Origin: Sporosarcina ureae DSM 2281
Lineage (GTDB): Bacteria; Bacillota; Bacilli; Bacillales_A; Planococcaceae
NCBI RefSeq assembly: GCF_000425545.1
Contig: NZ_AUDQ01000011.1
Span: forward strand, 1 to 64,000
Direction: 5' to 3'
DNA length: 64,000 nt
Shown here: positions 42,609-51,948 of the stretch, piece by piece
How the letters are laid out: the number at the start of each line of letters is the position of its first letter
Position numbering within the stretch: position 1 is the first letter of the stretch
Translations under genes and position numbers: made by a program
The notes under the pieces: generated by a model
The model's input: only the letters and a program-made list of their open reading frames with translations
Told to the model about the DNA's origin: nothing
Databases searched by the model: none

Positions 42609-44061
42609 ATGTTCCGCAATATGTTTGAAAAGTAGTTCCGTCTTCTGGCGGATTCACGTATTCTTCTTGTTCAGCCGTATATGCATAAGGGTTTTTGAGA
42701 ACTTCAAGTAGCTTCATAAACGGCTGCATATCGCCAGCTTCAGCTGCCTGTAACGCCTCTTCCACCCTATGGTTTCTCGGAATGACCGATGGATTATGTC
42801 GCTTCATCAAAGCTTCTACTGATTGTGTATCTTCCGACTGACGTTGTAGCCTATCACCCCAGCGCCCTTTCCACTCTAAAAAGTCCGGCTCATGGAACCA
42901 CTCTTCTTGCTGTCCAAGCGTCAATGAACGGAAAGTATTTGTAAAATCAGCCTGATGATCTTTCATGACAGCTAACAAATCTTTTACCAATGTTTCATCG
43001 GCTTCCTCTTCATTAAACAAGCCTAATTTGGACCTCATACCTGCCAACCATTCCGCGCCGTAAATTCTGGCGAAATTGGAAAGCTTGCTCTCCGCCAGTT
43101 TTACTGCTTCCGCTTGTTCTTCGTGAAGCAACGGCAAAAGTGTCTCGGCAAAACGAGTCAGATTCCATTCCGCTATACCGGGTTGATTGCGGTAAGAATA
43201 GCGTCCTTGCACGTCAATTGAGCTAAAGACGGTTTGCGGGTCATAGCTATCCATAAATGCACACGGTCCATAGTCAATGGTCTCGCCACTAATAGCCATA
43301 TTGTCCGTATTCATCACACCATGAATGAAGCCGGTAAGCTGCCAATTCACGATCAAAGATGCCTGACGCTTTATAACTTGTTCTAGTAGTGCTACATATG
43401 GCTGTGGCTCCGGTTTCACTTCAGGGAAATGACGTTGAATTGTGTAATCTGCAAGAGCACGTAAATCCTCGACTACTTGTCTGGCTGCCGCATATTGGAA
43501 CGTTCCGACACGTAAGTGACTCGAAGCAACTCTTGTCAACACGGCTCCTGTCAAAGCTGTTTCACGTAAAACAGGCTCTCCTGTTACCGTGACGGCTAAA
43601 CTACGTGTTGTAGGGATATTCAGTCCATGCATCGCTTCACTAATCAAATACTCACGTAACATAGGCCCGAGAGCCGCACGTCCGTCTCCACCGCGCGAAT
43701 AGGGTGTCCTTCCTGATCCCTTCAATTGAATATCCACTTTTTGCCCTTCTGGCGTCAGGTGCTCTCCTAACAGCATGGCACGCCCGTCACCTAGCATGGT
43801 GAAATTACCGAATTGATGACCTGCATAGGCCTGAGCAATAGGTTCTATTCCTTCAAGTTTTTCATTTCCAGCAAAAACAGCGATTGCTTCTTCGGAATGC
43901 AATTGTTTTTCATCCAACCCAAGCGAGACCGCCAGTTCATCATTAGTCAGAACCAATTGCGGTGAGCTGACGGTATTTGGTTCCACTACTGTATAAAATG
44001 TTTCAGGTAGTTCGCGGTAACTGCACTCGACTTTCCAACCGATATTTTGATTACGTTTCAT
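42607..44061 (-). CDS. selO: Protein adenylyltransferase SelO (YdiU)
   Basis: A 484-residue pseudokinase that transfers AMP to protein side chains (AMPylation). Conserved blocks are [60 protein letters not shown] and [20 protein letters not shown] (the inverted ATP-binding and metal residues). The protein ends FQTYCGT: the antepenultimate Cys is where animal SelO has selenocysteine. The start is ATG after AAGGAAAG. It is a single gene convergent with the regulator. Confidence 0.94.
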   Translation of the reverse strand: MKRNQNIGWKVECSYRELPETFYTVVEPNTVSSPQLVLTNDELAVSLGLDEKQLHSEEAIAVFAGNEKLEGIEPIAQAYAGHQFGNFTMLGDGRAMLLGEHLTPEGQKVDIQLKGSGRTPYSRGGDGRAALGPMLREYLISEAMHGLNIPTTRSLAVTVTGEPVLRETALTGAVLTRVASSHLRVGTFQYAAARQVVEDLRALADYTIQRHFPEVKPEPQPYVALLEQVIKRQASLIVNWQLTGFIHGVMNTDNMAISGETIDYGPCAFMDSYDPQTVFSSIDVQGRYSYRNQPGIAEWNLTRFAETLLPLLHEEQAEAVKLAESKLSNFARIYGAEWLAGMRSKLGLFNEEEADETLVKDLLAVMKDHQADFTNTFRSLTLGQQEEWFHEPDFLEWKGRWGDRLQRQSEDTQSVEALMKRHNPSVIPRNHRVEEALQAAEAGDMQPFMKLLEVLKNPYAYTAEQEEYVNPPEDGTTFQTYCGT

Positions 44062-44273
44062 ATGTTTTTCTTCCTTTCCATATGATGCCCTAGTATGAAT
44101 GACTTTTATTTATTGTGCCTTATTTTACTTAACTCACTATTCTATATCCAGACGCATGTATTGTATCATTCCGGTTATCGATCAGCCAAAGCTTTCGAAT
44201 TAATGAAGTCGCTTCCAACATCTATCAGCCAACCTACATTGAGCTTATGACCGAGTAAACAGTATGATCATAA

Positions 44274-44314
44274 AAAAGCTATCCGAGACATCACTTGGTG
44301 TCCAGGATAGCTTT
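44274..44314 (-). terminator. Terminator of the YitT-like gene
   Basis: AAAAGCTATCC pairs with GGATAGCTTT, and GACAT/GTGTC pairs inside. On the minus strand TTTTTTATG follows. Confidence 0.75.
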
Positions 44315-44316
44315 CT

Positions 44317-45174
44317 TCAATATACCTTTGATAGTGAAAATCCTCTACCGAGAATTTCAGATGCGTTTAGGAATACGACAAATGCCTGTGGTTCTTCCTC
44401 TCTCAGGATCTTCTTCAGATAAATCGCTTCCGCTTGTTCTACCACACATAAAATCATGGTCTTCTCTTGATTGGAAAAGCCGCCTACGGAGCGTACTTTA
44501 GTCAACCCACGGTCAATTTCTTCTTTAATAATCGTCTGGATACGCTCTTCATTATCCGAAATAATCAATACTAGTTTTGATTGGGATGTTTGTAATTGCA
44601 CAAAGTCAATTACCTTACTCGTCACAAAAATCGCCATCATCGCAAATAATGCCAATTCCAAATTAAACACGATGGCAGAAGCAATCACAACTAATCCATC
44701 TACGAGTAATTGCGCATAACCACTGGACAAACCCGTATATTTCTTAACAATTTGCGCCACGGTCGCAAGTCCTCCAGTCGATCCATTTCCTCGATAGACG
44801 ATTCCAAGCCCTACGCCTAACATAATCCCCCCATAGATTGCGGACAATAAAGGATTATCAATTGTCGAAGGGATGTCAGCAGTCAGCCAAATGGTTAGCG
44901 GAACAAAAAATGTTCCCACTAATGTTTTCAGACTAAAATCCTTACCAAGAAGAATTAAACCTATAAAAAATATCGGTATATTGATAAGCCACTGCACAAA
45001 GGCAGGTTCAAATCTATACATCTCATATAGAATAGTACTCACTCCAGATACGCCTCCAGCTGCGAGTCTGGCTGGTAATAAAAATATATTGAAAGCTAAA
45101 CCGACTAAAATGGATCCAATCACAATCCAAACGTATTCTATCAGCAGCTTTTTCTTTGGTGAACGGGTCTTCAT
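44317..45174 (-). CDS. YitT-family membrane protein
   Basis: A 285-residue protein with about five membrane segments (FNIFLLPARLAAGGVSGVST, YGGIMLGVGLGIVYRGNGST, GGLATVAQIVKKYTGLSSG) and a C-terminal soluble DUF2179 domain from about residue 205 (SKLVLIISDNEERIQTIIKE, GGFSNQEKTMILCVV). Members are of unknown function in Bacillus (YitT, YvjA, YpjC and others). ATG after a GGGAGG site. It is monocistronic. Confidence 0.9.
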   Translation of the reverse strand: MKTRSPKKKLLIEYVWIVIGSILVGLAFNIFLLPARLAAGGVSGVSTILYEMYRFEPAFVQWLINIPIFFIGLILLGKDFSLKTLVGTFFVPLTIWLTADIPSTIDNPLLSAIYGGIMLGVGLGIVYRGNGSTGGLATVAQIVKKYTGLSSGYAQLLVDGLVVIASAIVFNLELALFAMMAIFVTSKVIDFVQLQTSQSKLVLIISDNEERIQTIIKEEIDRGLTKVRSVGGFSNQEKTMILCVVEQAEAIYLKKILREEEPQAFVVFLNASEILGRGFSLSKVY

Positions 45175-45332
45175 TCATAAAACCTCCCTATCGTGATGAG
45201 CTAAAAGTACTTTTGCTATTTTACATCATATGTTGAGCTATGAATAGCCTATCATTAGTTTATAGGCATAAGTGGTCCCCCTCGTGCATCTACTAGTTTT
45301 GATAATAACTTCACTTGGAAGGAAGCGATGTA

Positions 45333-47108
45333 TTGAAATTAACGCCGTTTATTGATCAACTACCTATTCCTCAGTATCTTACTCCACACGAGAGGCATAA
45401 GTGCTTCTCGTACTATGAAATTGGCATGAAGGAGTTCTTTCATGAGTTTCATTCAGAGTTGGCACCTACAAAGATCTGGGGATATGAGGGGCAATTCCCT
45501 GGCCCCTTAGTCAACGTAAACAGCGGTGAGTGTGCACATATCAAGTGGAAGAACGAACTACCTGATCAACATTTTCTACCCATTGATAGAACACTCCACG
45601 GTTCAAGCGAACATATGCCAGATGTTCGTACGGTAGTGCATTTACACGGAGCAGAAGTAGAGCCGGAAAGCGATGGACACCCTGAAGCATGGTTTACGAA
45701 TAACTATCATACAGTCGGTGCTCTATTTGATTCTCCAGTTTATAAATATAACAATAATCAGCGCGCTGCCACACTCTGGTATCATGACCATGCGGTCGGC
45801 ATTACGCGTTTGAACGTCTATGCAGGACTGGTTGGAATGTATATCATCCGTGATGAAGAAGAACGTAAACTGAACCTTCCTTCTGGTGCGTATGAAATTC
45901 CACTCATTATCGCTGACCGTGGTTTTAATGAAGATGGTTCCTTATTTTATTCAGATACAACAAATGTTAGACCGGGACCTGTACAACCCGGATTGACATT
46001 CCCACATCCATCCGTCACACCTGGTGAAGCGTTTGAAAACATCACAGTCAACGGTAAGGTCTGGCCATACTTAGAAGTAGAGCCGCGAAAATACCGATTC
46101 CGCATATTGAACGCTTCAAATGAACGCTTTTACAAAATGAACTTATCAAACGGTCAGAAGATCATACAAATCGGCTCAGACGGTGGATTATTGGAAACGC
46201 CTGTATATATGGATGAGTTAACCATTGCACCTGCTGAACGGATGGACGTTATTATTGACTTCTCCAAACTGGCACCCGATGATACGATCGTATTAGAAAA
46301 TACTGCAGCCACTCCGTTTGATTTCCCATCGCCAATAGGCACTCCGCCTGATCCTGAAACCGATGGACAGATTATGCAGTTCAGATTGGTTGATTTAACA
46401 GGGCCAGATACGAGCAATGTTCCCGCTATACTCAGCTATATACCGAAACTACGGGAATGCGACGCCGCTCGAACACGCGACATTACACTGGATGCAGACA
46501 TCGATGAATATGGTCGTTTAAAGTTCTTGCTTGGCAATAAAGGCTTCATGAAACGAATCGATTTTAAGCCTAAACTCAATGATACAGAGATCTGGCGCTT
46601 TATTAACACGGCTGGTGCAACGCATCCTTTACACATTCACTTAATCCAATTCCAGATTCTCGACCGTACTCCTTTCGACGCCCAAGGCTTCACTGCGAAT
46701 GGATTACTCAATTTCACGGGGCCTCCAGTACAACCTGACGTAAATGAGCGTGGTTGGAAAGACGTCGTGCAGTCTCCACCTGGGTTTGTGACACGGGTCA
46801 TTATGCGTTTTGCTCCATTCACCGGTCGCTATATGCTTCATTGTCATATTTTAGAGCACGAAGATCATGATATGATGCGGCAATTCGAAGTAGTAGAGCG
46901 CAAATGTGAATGCAAAACCAACTGCATATGTAAGGAGCATAAACCAAAACGTACATGTGAGTGCAATAAAAAGTGTACATGTCGCGGCAAGTGTACATGC
47001 AAGAAGTCATGTACTTGCAAGAAAAAGAAATCAAAAGAAGAACGTCGTCATAAAAAATGCCCTACATGCCCACCTTGTTCCGAGACGCATCGATGCGAAT
47101 GTGAATGA
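45333..47108 (+). CDS. CotA-like multicopper oxidase with cysteine-rich C-terminal tail
   Basis: A 591-residue laccase very similar in plan to spore-coat CotA. Copper ligands are all present: TVVHLHGAEVEP, LWYHDHAVGITR, THPLHIHLIQF and the YMLHCHILEHEDHDMM block (type 1 Cys-His-Met). CotA is about 513 residues; this protein has 68 extra residues (524-591) with 17 Cys, among them seven CxC pairs, separated by Lys/Arg-rich stretches. No signal peptide is present, as for coat proteins. The TTG at 45333 follows GGAAGGAAG; an earlier TTG at 45315 overlaps that site. A role in spore-coat pigment or bilirubin/phenol oxidation is likely; the tail could bind copper or crosslink. Confidence 0.92.
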   Translation: MKLTPFIDQLPIPQYLTPHERHKCFSYYEIGMKEFFHEFHSELAPTKIWGYEGQFPGPLVNVNSGECAHIKWKNELPDQHFLPIDRTLHGSSEHMPDVRTVVHLHGAEVEPESDGHPEAWFTNNYHTVGALFDSPVYKYNNNQRAATLWYHDHAVGITRLNVYAGLVGMYIIRDEEERKLNLPSGAYEIPLIIADRGFNEDGSLFYSDTTNVRPGPVQPGLTFPHPSVTPGEAFENITVNGKVWPYLEVEPRKYRFRILNASNERFYKMNLSNGQKIIQIGSDGGLLETPVYMDELTIAPAERMDVIIDFSKLAPDDTIVLENTAATPFDFPSPIGTPPDPETDGQIMQFRLVDLTGPDTSNVPAILSYIPKLRECDAARTRDITLDADIDEYGRLKFLLGNKGFMKRIDFKPKLNDTEIWRFINTAGATHPLHIHLIQFQILDRTPFDAQGFTANGLLNFTGPPVQPDVNERGWKDVVQSPPGFVTRVIMRFAPFTGRYMLHCHILEHEDHDMMRQFEVVERKCECKTNCICKEHKPKRTCECNKKCTCRGKCTCKKSCTCKKKKSKEERRHKKCPTCPPCSETHRCECE

Positions 47109-47111
47109 TCG

Positions 47112-47141
47112 AAAGCCCGCGAGATTTCTCGCGGGCTTTTT
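47112..47141. terminator. Bidirectional terminator
   Basis: AAAGCCCGCGAGA pairs with TCTCGCGGGCTTTTT. It separates the convergent laccase and helicase genes. Confidence 0.9.
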
Positions 47142-50043
47142 AGGCTTCTATCAAATAATTATAAAGTTTATTTTCTACTGGGTGTTCCATTACCATGTTC
47201 ATATGGACTACAGGCAAACGCTTCCCTTTACCGTCCGTCATATGGTCTTCCGCAACACTTTGCCGGTCAGGTAGGCCTTTACCCAAATAATAGAAGTCCG
47301 TCCCCTCGTCGTCATCTTTCTTTACGAATAGATGAATATCAATATTCTTTTCCTTAGCCTGAATAATAGTTTGAACTTCATTCGATCGTAGTGTTCGGTT
47401 ACTGCGCGTATACCATTTGAATAATTCAGGATTAATGAATTCATCACCATAATCCACACTGGATTCTACTTCTCCGTGCTTATGATACGTTACGAATATA
47501 GGGCAAGTGCCATGTTTTGTCTTATAGCCATACATCGTTGAACTCTCATCTGTCTGCCAATTCAATAATTTACATACATCTTTACGTGAATATTTTGCAT
47601 GTAGCGTTAACTTGTTTGCGCAATCGTATACTTTCGACTTTTCCTTCGCACTGCGCAACACGTCTGCAATTAGAAATACTACGTACGAATCATGTTCAAT
47701 ACTTTGTTGCATTTTTTCGTTGAATGTGAACACTTGGTCGTGATCCATCGTAATAATCGCTTGATTTCCGTATTTCTTTTGGGCATTTTGTGTAAAAAAC
47801 GATAAGTCATAGATTCGCATGACGGATTCGATCGTATCGTCATCAACTTGACAGCCTGTAGTTTCTAGCTCGTAGATGAATTCGTCCAAACGAACACTTC
47901 CCTTAGTGAGCAACATCTGAGCTAGCACTACTTCATGAATCCGTTTGCCATTGATCAATTCCATAGAGAACATTGTTAATACCTGACTTTCATACGGTGT
48001 AATTGTTGGAATAGGATCTTCTGTAGATTTAACTTTCATTAGAAAGTCAAAGTAATTATTGTGTTTGTTTATAATAACGACTGGATCGATGGAGTGCTGT
48101 TCGATAAAGTCATATAGATAAGGCACTCTACCAATTTTATTCCTCAGATTCTGATAAGCATCTTTCAAGATTTTTAAAGACGTTAAATTACTGCTGTTGA
48201 TTGCGTTGAAAATACGCTTTTGTGCAACTTCTTCAAAATTTATTGTCGAAACGCCCTTAATATAACTTGTATCTTTCATATTGCGTCGAACATTATCTTT
48301 ATTCATCGAGCGGTCACCAGACAACGCAATTGGAATCAAATAGTTATTGGCATAGTTTCCGATAAAATCAATAACCGTAACGAATGGCTTATTTTGATCT
48401 TTGCGTAGTCCCCGTCCTAGTTGTTGAATGAAAATGATACTGGACTGTGTTTGTCTAAGCATGACCACCTGATTGATACTTGGGATATCGATACCTTCAT
48501 TGAAAATATCCACAGTCAGTATATAATCGAGTTCGCCATTTTCCAGCTGACCGACTCTTCGCGTACGCTCATCATACGAATCATCCCCCGTTAATGCTAC
48601 GGTTCTATAGCCACGTAAGTTCAACTCTCTTGATAATTCACGCGCCTCTTCTTTTCGACTGCAAAACATCAAGCCCCTCACTTGATCACCGGCATGACTA
48701 TAATAGGCAATTTTTTCAATGACATGCTCTACACGTTCATTCGTTACCAATTTAGAAAGAATCGTGTGGTCACCAATTAGCTCACCATCTATTTCAAAAT
48801 CCGTCACGCCAAAATAATGAAACGGACACAACATATCTTCTTCCAGTGCTTCCTGAAGACGGATTTCATAAGCAATATTATAATCGAAGAGCTCGTATAT
48901 GTTGAAATCGTCTGTTCGTTCAGGTGTCGCGGTCATCCCCATTAGAAACTTAGGTGTGAAATAGTCCACCACACGCAAATAGCTCGCCGCACCCGCTTTA
49001 TGTACTTCATCAATTAAAATATAATCAAAGTCTTCTGGGTTAAAGTCCTGAAGGTTTTCGGGCTTGGACAACGTTTGGATACTTGCAAACACATACTTCT
49101 TATCCGACTGGCGACTCGCCCCAACATACAATCCAAAATCTTCGTCGATTCCCCCGAGTACCCGCTTAAAATCTTGCATAGCTTTCTTCAAGATTTGCTC
49201 TCTATGCACAATGAATAGCATACGTTTGGGTGCAAATTTACGTACATCAAACGCAGATAGATACGTCTTCCCTGTACCTGTTGCCGAAATAACCAGCCCT
49301 TTATCCTGACCATTTGCCCGCACCGCCTCAATACTTGCAAGGGCCGCCTGTTGCATGTTATTTGGTGTAATCTCTAACGCCTGTTCTAGTGCATTGGTTT
49401 GATAGGTGGATGGGTGCTCAAATATTTGAGCAGCGCTTATCCGATCTGCATGTTCCTGATAAACCGTTTCATAGTGTTCAATCCACTCTTCAGTTAATAC
49501 ATTGGCATCTGACCATACATCCTCAAACTGATCTTTAAAATGATAGACAATTTCCCCATCACGATGAGACGTCAGTTTCACATTCCACTCATAATTCACT
49601 TGTAGCGCATGTGCTGTTAAGTTTGAACTGCCTACAATTAATGAATATTGATCGCCTTGCTGAAAAATATAACCCTTTGAATGAAAGCCTTCCTTTTCAG
49701 AAAGCCGTACTTCTACATTCGGAATGTTCAGAAGCTCACGAAATACTTTTGGCTGATTGAAGTATAAGTAAGTAGATGTGATGATTCGGCCGTTTACGCC
49801 CCGTTTATGTAAATCGTAAAACAAAGACTTAAGTGTAGCCAGTCCGCTTTCTGTGATAAATGCCACTGAAAATAAGAATTGTTCACAGTGTCGAAGTTCA
49901 TCCTGAATCGAGGATAGCACCGTCGTATTCTTGATTGAATTATTCACCAATAGCTCCGGTTTATAACTGCCATTCTGATTATGTTCTTTATTCACAAACC
50001 CTTTATGCAAAGACGCTTCTAGTTGCCGAATAAAATCTCCCAT
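47140..50043 (-). CDS. PLD-nuclease/SF2-helicase protein with DUF3427-like C-terminus
   Basis: A 967-residue protein with three parts. Residues 40-150 are a phospholipase-D-like domain with HSK (121-123) and GSSNLT. Residues 225-560 are a superfamily-2 helicase: Walker A ATGTGKT (254-260), DEVH (345-348), TATPER (371-376) and QLGRGLR (541-547). The last 400 residues contain FPGSYxD-like family sequence and ISRKDVCKLLNW-type KYSRKDVCKLLNWQTDESST, as in DUF3427 proteins. Such proteins are predicted to unwind and cut DNA, in repair or phage defence; this is not settled. ATG 50043 follows AGAGGTG. A NUDIX gene ends 24 bp upstream on the same strand, so the two probably form an operon. Confidence 0.88.
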   Translation of the reverse strand: MGDFIRQLEASLHKGFVNKEHNQNGSYKPELLVNNSIKNTTVLSSIQDELRHCEQFLFSVAFITESGLATLKSLFYDLHKRGVNGRIITSTYLYFNQPKVFRELLNIPNVEVRLSEKEGFHSKGYIFQQGDQYSLIVGSSNLTAHALQVNYEWNVKLTSHRDGEIVYHFKDQFEDVWSDANVLTEEWIEHYETVYQEHADRISAAQIFEHPSTYQTNALEQALEITPNNMQQAALASIEAVRANGQDKGLVISATGTGKTYLSAFDVRKFAPKRMLFIVHREQILKKAMQDFKRVLGGIDEDFGLYVGASRQSDKKYVFASIQTLSKPENLQDFNPEDFDYILIDEVHKAGAASYLRVVDYFTPKFLMGMTATPERTDDFNIYELFDYNIAYEIRLQEALEEDMLCPFHYFGVTDFEIDGELIGDHTILSKLVTNERVEHVIEKIAYYSHAGDQVRGLMFCSRKEEARELSRELNLRGYRTVALTGDDSYDERTRRVGQLENGELDYILTVDIFNEGIDIPSINQVVMLRQTQSSIIFIQQLGRGLRKDQNKPFVTVIDFIGNYANNYLIPIALSGDRSMNKDNVRRNMKDTSYIKGVSTINFEEVAQKRIFNAINSSNLTSLKILKDAYQNLRNKIGRVPYLYDFIEQHSIDPVVIINKHNNYFDFLMKVKSTEDPIPTITPYESQVLTMFSMELINGKRIHEVVLAQMLLTKGSVRLDEFIYELETTGCQVDDDTIESVMRIYDLSFFTQNAQKKYGNQAIITMDHDQVFTFNEKMQQSIEHDSYVVFLIADVLRSAKEKSKVYDCANKLTLHAKYSRKDVCKLLNWQTDESSTMYGYKTKHGTCPIFVTYHKHGEVESSVDYGDEFINPELFKWYTRSNRTLRSNEVQTIIQAKEKNIDIHLFVKKDDDEGTDFYYLGKGLPDRQSVAEDHMTDGKGKRLPVVHMNMVMEHPVENKLYNYLIEA

Positions 50044-50067
50044 CCCACAGACACCTCTTTCCAAATA

Positions 50068-50460
50068 CTATTGATTTTCCAGTTTTTCAATCGCCGGTAT
50101 ATCCGCAGGTGCCCATTCCAGCGTGTGTAACTGATCTTTTGCAATCCAGCGTAATTCTGCATGTTCTGTCACCACAGGCTTTCCTTTCACAATCTTCGCC
50201 ATGAACGTTTCTAATCGAACAATAACTTTTTCGTATTCATAAGTAGTGTCTTCTACTGCTTCCCCTACAGTAATGGTGCAACCCAGTTCTTCTTGAATCT
50301 CTCGTCGCAGTGCTTCCTGATGTGTTTCCCCCGTTTCTATTTTACCTCCTGGGAACTCCCAATAATTCGGCAGTGTCATCATAGGACTACGAAGTGCAGC
50401 TAACACTTCACCTCTCTCGTTTTCAATCACTGCTCCCACTACATGTACATTTTTCTTCAT
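50068..50460 (-). CDS. MutT-like NUDIX hydrolase
   Basis: A 130-residue NUDIX protein of the 8-oxo-dGTP/CTP pyrophosphatase type. The complete NUDIX box is GGKIETGETHQEALRREIQE followed by ELG. NYWEFPGG and the C-terminal WAPADIPAIEKL match MutT/NudG relatives. ATG follows GGAGG eight to nine bases upstream. It is the first gene before the PLD-helicase, with a 24-bp gap. It could clean oxidised or modified nucleotides. Confidence 0.92.
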   Translation of the reverse strand: MKKNVHVVGAVIENERGEVLAALRSPMMTLPNYWEFPGGKIETGETHQEALRREIQEELGCTITVGEAVEDTTYEYEKVIVRLETFMAKIVKGKPVVTEHAELRWIAKDQLHTLEWAPADIPAIEKLENQ

Positions 50461-50615
50461 GTATTCAGACCTCCATTTTATTACCAATCCATTTGGGATC
50501 CATTATACCATCAACCTCTATTAAATGAAGAAGGCTTCCCATGTTTCACACTGTATTAAACCAGGAATACTTAACTATGGACTACACTATAATGAAACAA
50601 AGTGGAGGTGAAGAA

Positions 50616-51404
50616 ATGAAACAAAAGAAAACATCTATACTTTTACGCGTAGCTATTGTTATCACTTATGCAATCATGATCACAGCAAATGCATTGGCTA
50701 ATATCATTCCTCTAAATGGACAAACGACTGGTGAGCTATCAGATAAATATGGAAATTTATTTACGCCCGCAGGATTTACGTTTTCTATTTGGAGTGTAAT
50801 CTACTTACTGTTATTATTTCATGTCATCTATCAACTTGGTCTTTTTCAAGAGAAGAAGAAGAATCCACAACTACTTAGTCAAGTAGGCATATGGTTCTGT
50901 ATCTCCTCTGTATTGAATGCATCATGGATTTTCTTATGGCATTATGAATATCTGTTACTTTCCGTTATCGTCATGTTACTGATGTTGCTGACATTAATAA
51001 AAATCAATACCATCACATTCGATGCTTCGTTGACTCGCAGAGAAGCATTCTTCATTAAACTTCCATTCAGCATCTATTTTGGGTGGATTACAATCGCTAC
51101 GATTGCAAATATTACCGCTTTTCTCGTTTCTATTGAGTGGGACGGATTGGGCTTATCTGACGTCACATGGACGATTATCATTTTATTCGTAGGAGCTGCT
51201 ATCGGGATTCTAACTACGATCCGACGTCAGGATATAGCCTACGCACTTGTATTGATTTGGGCATATTACGGGATATATTCTAAGCACACTTCGGAAAGTG
51301 GATTTAATGGAGAGTATCCTTCTATTATCTTGTCTATATTAATCTGTTTGGGACTTATAACTTTGACCATTGTACTCGTTGCAGTAAAAAAACTACGCAA
51401 ATAA
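50616..51404 (+). CDS. TspO/MBR-like membrane protein
   Basis: A 262-residue protein with about seven membrane segments. The motifs LFTPAGFTFSIWSVIYLLLL, SSVLNASWIFLWHYEYLLLS and PFSIYFGWITIATIANITAF resemble the tryptophan-rich sensory protein family, in a longer form found in Bacilli. TspO proteins bind tetrapyrroles; the role of this longer version is not known. ATG follows GTGGAGGTG. Confidence 0.75.
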   Translation: MKQKKTSILLRVAIVITYAIMITANALANIIPLNGQTTGELSDKYGNLFTPAGFTFSIWSVIYLLLLFHVIYQLGLFQEKKKNPQLLSQVGIWFCISSVLNASWIFLWHYEYLLLSVIVMLLMLLTLIKINTITFDASLTRREAFFIKLPFSIYFGWITIATIANITAFLVSIEWDGLGLSDVTWTIIILFVGAAIGILTTIRRQDIAYALVLIWAYYGIYSKHTSESGFNGEYPSIILSILICLGLITLTIVLVAVKKLRK

Positions 51405-51408
51405 AAAA

Positions 51409-51445
51409 GCGCAAAGGAGTAGGCAATTGCCTCTTCCTTTGCGTC
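51409..51445 (-). terminator. Hairpin with T run on the opposite strand
   Basis: CGCAAAGGA pairs with TCCTTTGCG, and the inner AGGCAATTGCCT is self-complementary. The T run (TTTTTTAT) is on the minus strand, where no clear gene ends; on the plus strand, after the TspO-like gene, there is none. It may be a terminator for an undetected minus-strand transcript from the region 51450-51700. Confidence 0.5.
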
Positions 51446-51948
51446 AAATATTTGTGCCATCAGGTCGTGTTATCATACAATACCCAATACTTACATACTA
51501 CTACAAAAACCTATCGTGATGAATATAATAGTCTTTCCAATCGGAGTCAATTCAATCGTTGCGCACGTCAACCGATATAATTTGCTGAGGAACAACTGGT
51601 TCGAGTAGCGATTTCAAACGTACTACCATCTATAAACTCCTTTTATAAACCTCGACTAAATCTTCTGCGTGTCAGAGTCAAAAAGCGTTGACTCACCTTG
51701 TCCTACCTACACCCATTCCGTGTACTTGTATCATTTCCTTCACTTTCTTACTTCTATTACCACATAACATATAGTTAGTGGAGATATATACCACAAAACT
51801 TACACAACTAATGTAGCGAGTGTTTTTGAAAATATGTAAAAGTCTCCTGTTCTGACCACTTAAATTTATTATAAATTGACTCTTTCTAAAGTATCAGATT
51901 GCCTTTATTCTAAATTTACTACTTTTATACGTGAGGAAGATTCAGACT
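51446..51948. other. Long intergenic region before the ECF gene
   Basis: About 500 bp without a normal gene. A GAGTCAA/TTGACTC hairpin lies at 51675-51694, and a minus-strand micro-frame at 51552-51629 is listed separately. I looked for known riboswitch cores (TPP, FMN, preQ1) in front of the ECF gene and did not see one. Confidence 0.5.
51552..51629 (-). CDS. Possible 25-residue peptide or gene remnant
   Basis: ATG at 51629 lies seven bases after AAAAGGAG. The frame gives MVVRLKSLLEPVVPQQIISV and DVRND, then TGA; it continues open for 16 codons (IDSDWKDYYIHHDRFL) until a double stop. The good ribosome site and the protein-like words on both sides of the TGA suggest a small protein or a decayed gene. 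A terminator-like hairpin downstream on the same strand (51409-51445) would fit a real transcript. Confidence 0.3.
   Translation of the reverse strand: MVVRLKSLLEPVVPQQIISVDVRND

Noticed and set aside
44095..44250. Plus-strand 51-codon frame ([20 protein letters not shown]...) upstream of the YitT terminator
   Set aside because: It has a hydrophobic start and few stops, but no ribosome site, and it faces the divergent selO promoter; judged a chance frame.
46906..47274. Alternative plus frame of 122 codons over the Cys-rich tail of the laccase
   Set aside because: Regular CxC codons produce a second open frame by composition. The main frame is continuous with the laccase, and the alternative runs through a terminator into the helicase gene.
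51446..51948. Possible riboswitch in front of the ECF S component
   Set aside because: No recognisable TPP, FMN, cobalamin or preQ1 core was found, and no terminator-antiterminator pair lies just before the gene.
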